In this document: piece by piece, positions 63,979-64,000 of the stretch
Layout: each line of letters opens with the position of its first letter
Position numbering within the stretch: position 1 is the first letter of the stretch
NCBI RefSeq assembly: GCF_002901445.1
Contig: NZ_PPPD01000003.1
Coordinates: 1-64,000 of the forward strand
Source of the DNA: Deinococcus koreensis
Lineage (GTDB): Bacteria; Deinococcota; Deinococci; Deinococcales; Deinococcaceae
Length of the DNA: 64,000 nt
Direction: 5' to 3'
Translations under genes and position numbers: made by a program
The notes under the pieces: model-generated
Seen by the model: only the letters and a program-made list of their open reading frames with translations
The model's database searches: none
What the model was told of the DNA's origin: nothing

Positions 63979-64000
63979 GGGTGCAGCGGCCCTCCAGGGC

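Overview
The window is high-GC DNA that reads as Deinococcus (Deinococcota). The main reasons are the density of phytochrome-like histidine kinases and GGDEF proteins, a kdp operon with a KdpD reduced to its sensor and Usp domains, very high coding density with 1-14 nt overlaps, and several genes whose only upstream signal is a TANNNT -10 box 5-7 nt before the start codon. That last pattern is the leaderless style known from Deinococcus. No rRNA, tRNA, CRISPR array, prophage or intact insertion sequence was seen. Product calls rest on motif and family recognition by eye; no database search was run.

Layout. 1-3.7 kb: the end of a nucleotide-sugar epimerase, an Agd3-like (CE18) polysaccharide deacetylase lipoprotein and a GH114 galactosaminidase, which together look like the end of a galactosaminogalactan/Pel-like exopolysaccharide locus. 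4.2-5.3 kb: a GT61 glycosyltransferase. 5.8-7.7 kb: a Kelch lipoprotein. 7.8-9.7 kb: a divergent MDR oxidoreductase/TetR pair with two operators between them. 9.8-20.3 kb: a diguanylate cyclase, an OafA-type acyltransferase, a DUF4388 protein, a lipoprotein, an alpha/beta hydrolase and two histidine kinases. 21-25.5 kb: a MoxR/DUF58/VWA/VWA operon. 25.6-29.2 kb: a RocB-like M20 peptidase and a polar amino-acid ABC binding protein and permease without an ATPase.

29.5-37.5 kb: kdpF, a second micropeptide, kdpA, kdpB, kdpC and a short kdpD on the minus strand, divergent from a histidine kinase/NarL-type regulator pair. 37.6-39.2 kb: a secreted protein behind a near-consensus leaderless promoter, and a DUF1801 protein. 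39.2-46 kb: a sugar-uptake and GH43 operon (binding protein, two permeases, two GH43 enzymes), divergent from an ArsR-type regulator with a large beta-rich C-terminal domain; an operator-like dyad overlaps the operon promoter. 46.2-54 kb: an NAD(P)-binding protein, a small membrane protein, a 1049-residue multi-GAF kinase and a PAS-PAS-GGDEF-EAL protein. 54.3-58.3 kb: a secreted low-complexity protein, a strong promoter with hairpins in a gene-poor gap, and a cell-wall amidase.

At about 58.78 kb two divergent genes, a response regulator and a repeat-type surface protein, have both lost their 5' halves and now abut, which marks an old deletion or recombination junction. 59.3-64 kb holds small proteins, a peroxiredoxin and a hydrolase/Baeyer-Villiger monooxygenase/SDR operon. 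A structured intergenic repeat of about 130 bp occurs twice, near 13.4 and 28.4 kb, in opposite orientation.

The strongest candidates for new biology are the bacterial galactosaminogalactan-like locus, the extra Kdp micropeptide with split Kdp signalling, and the ArsR/GH43 switch.
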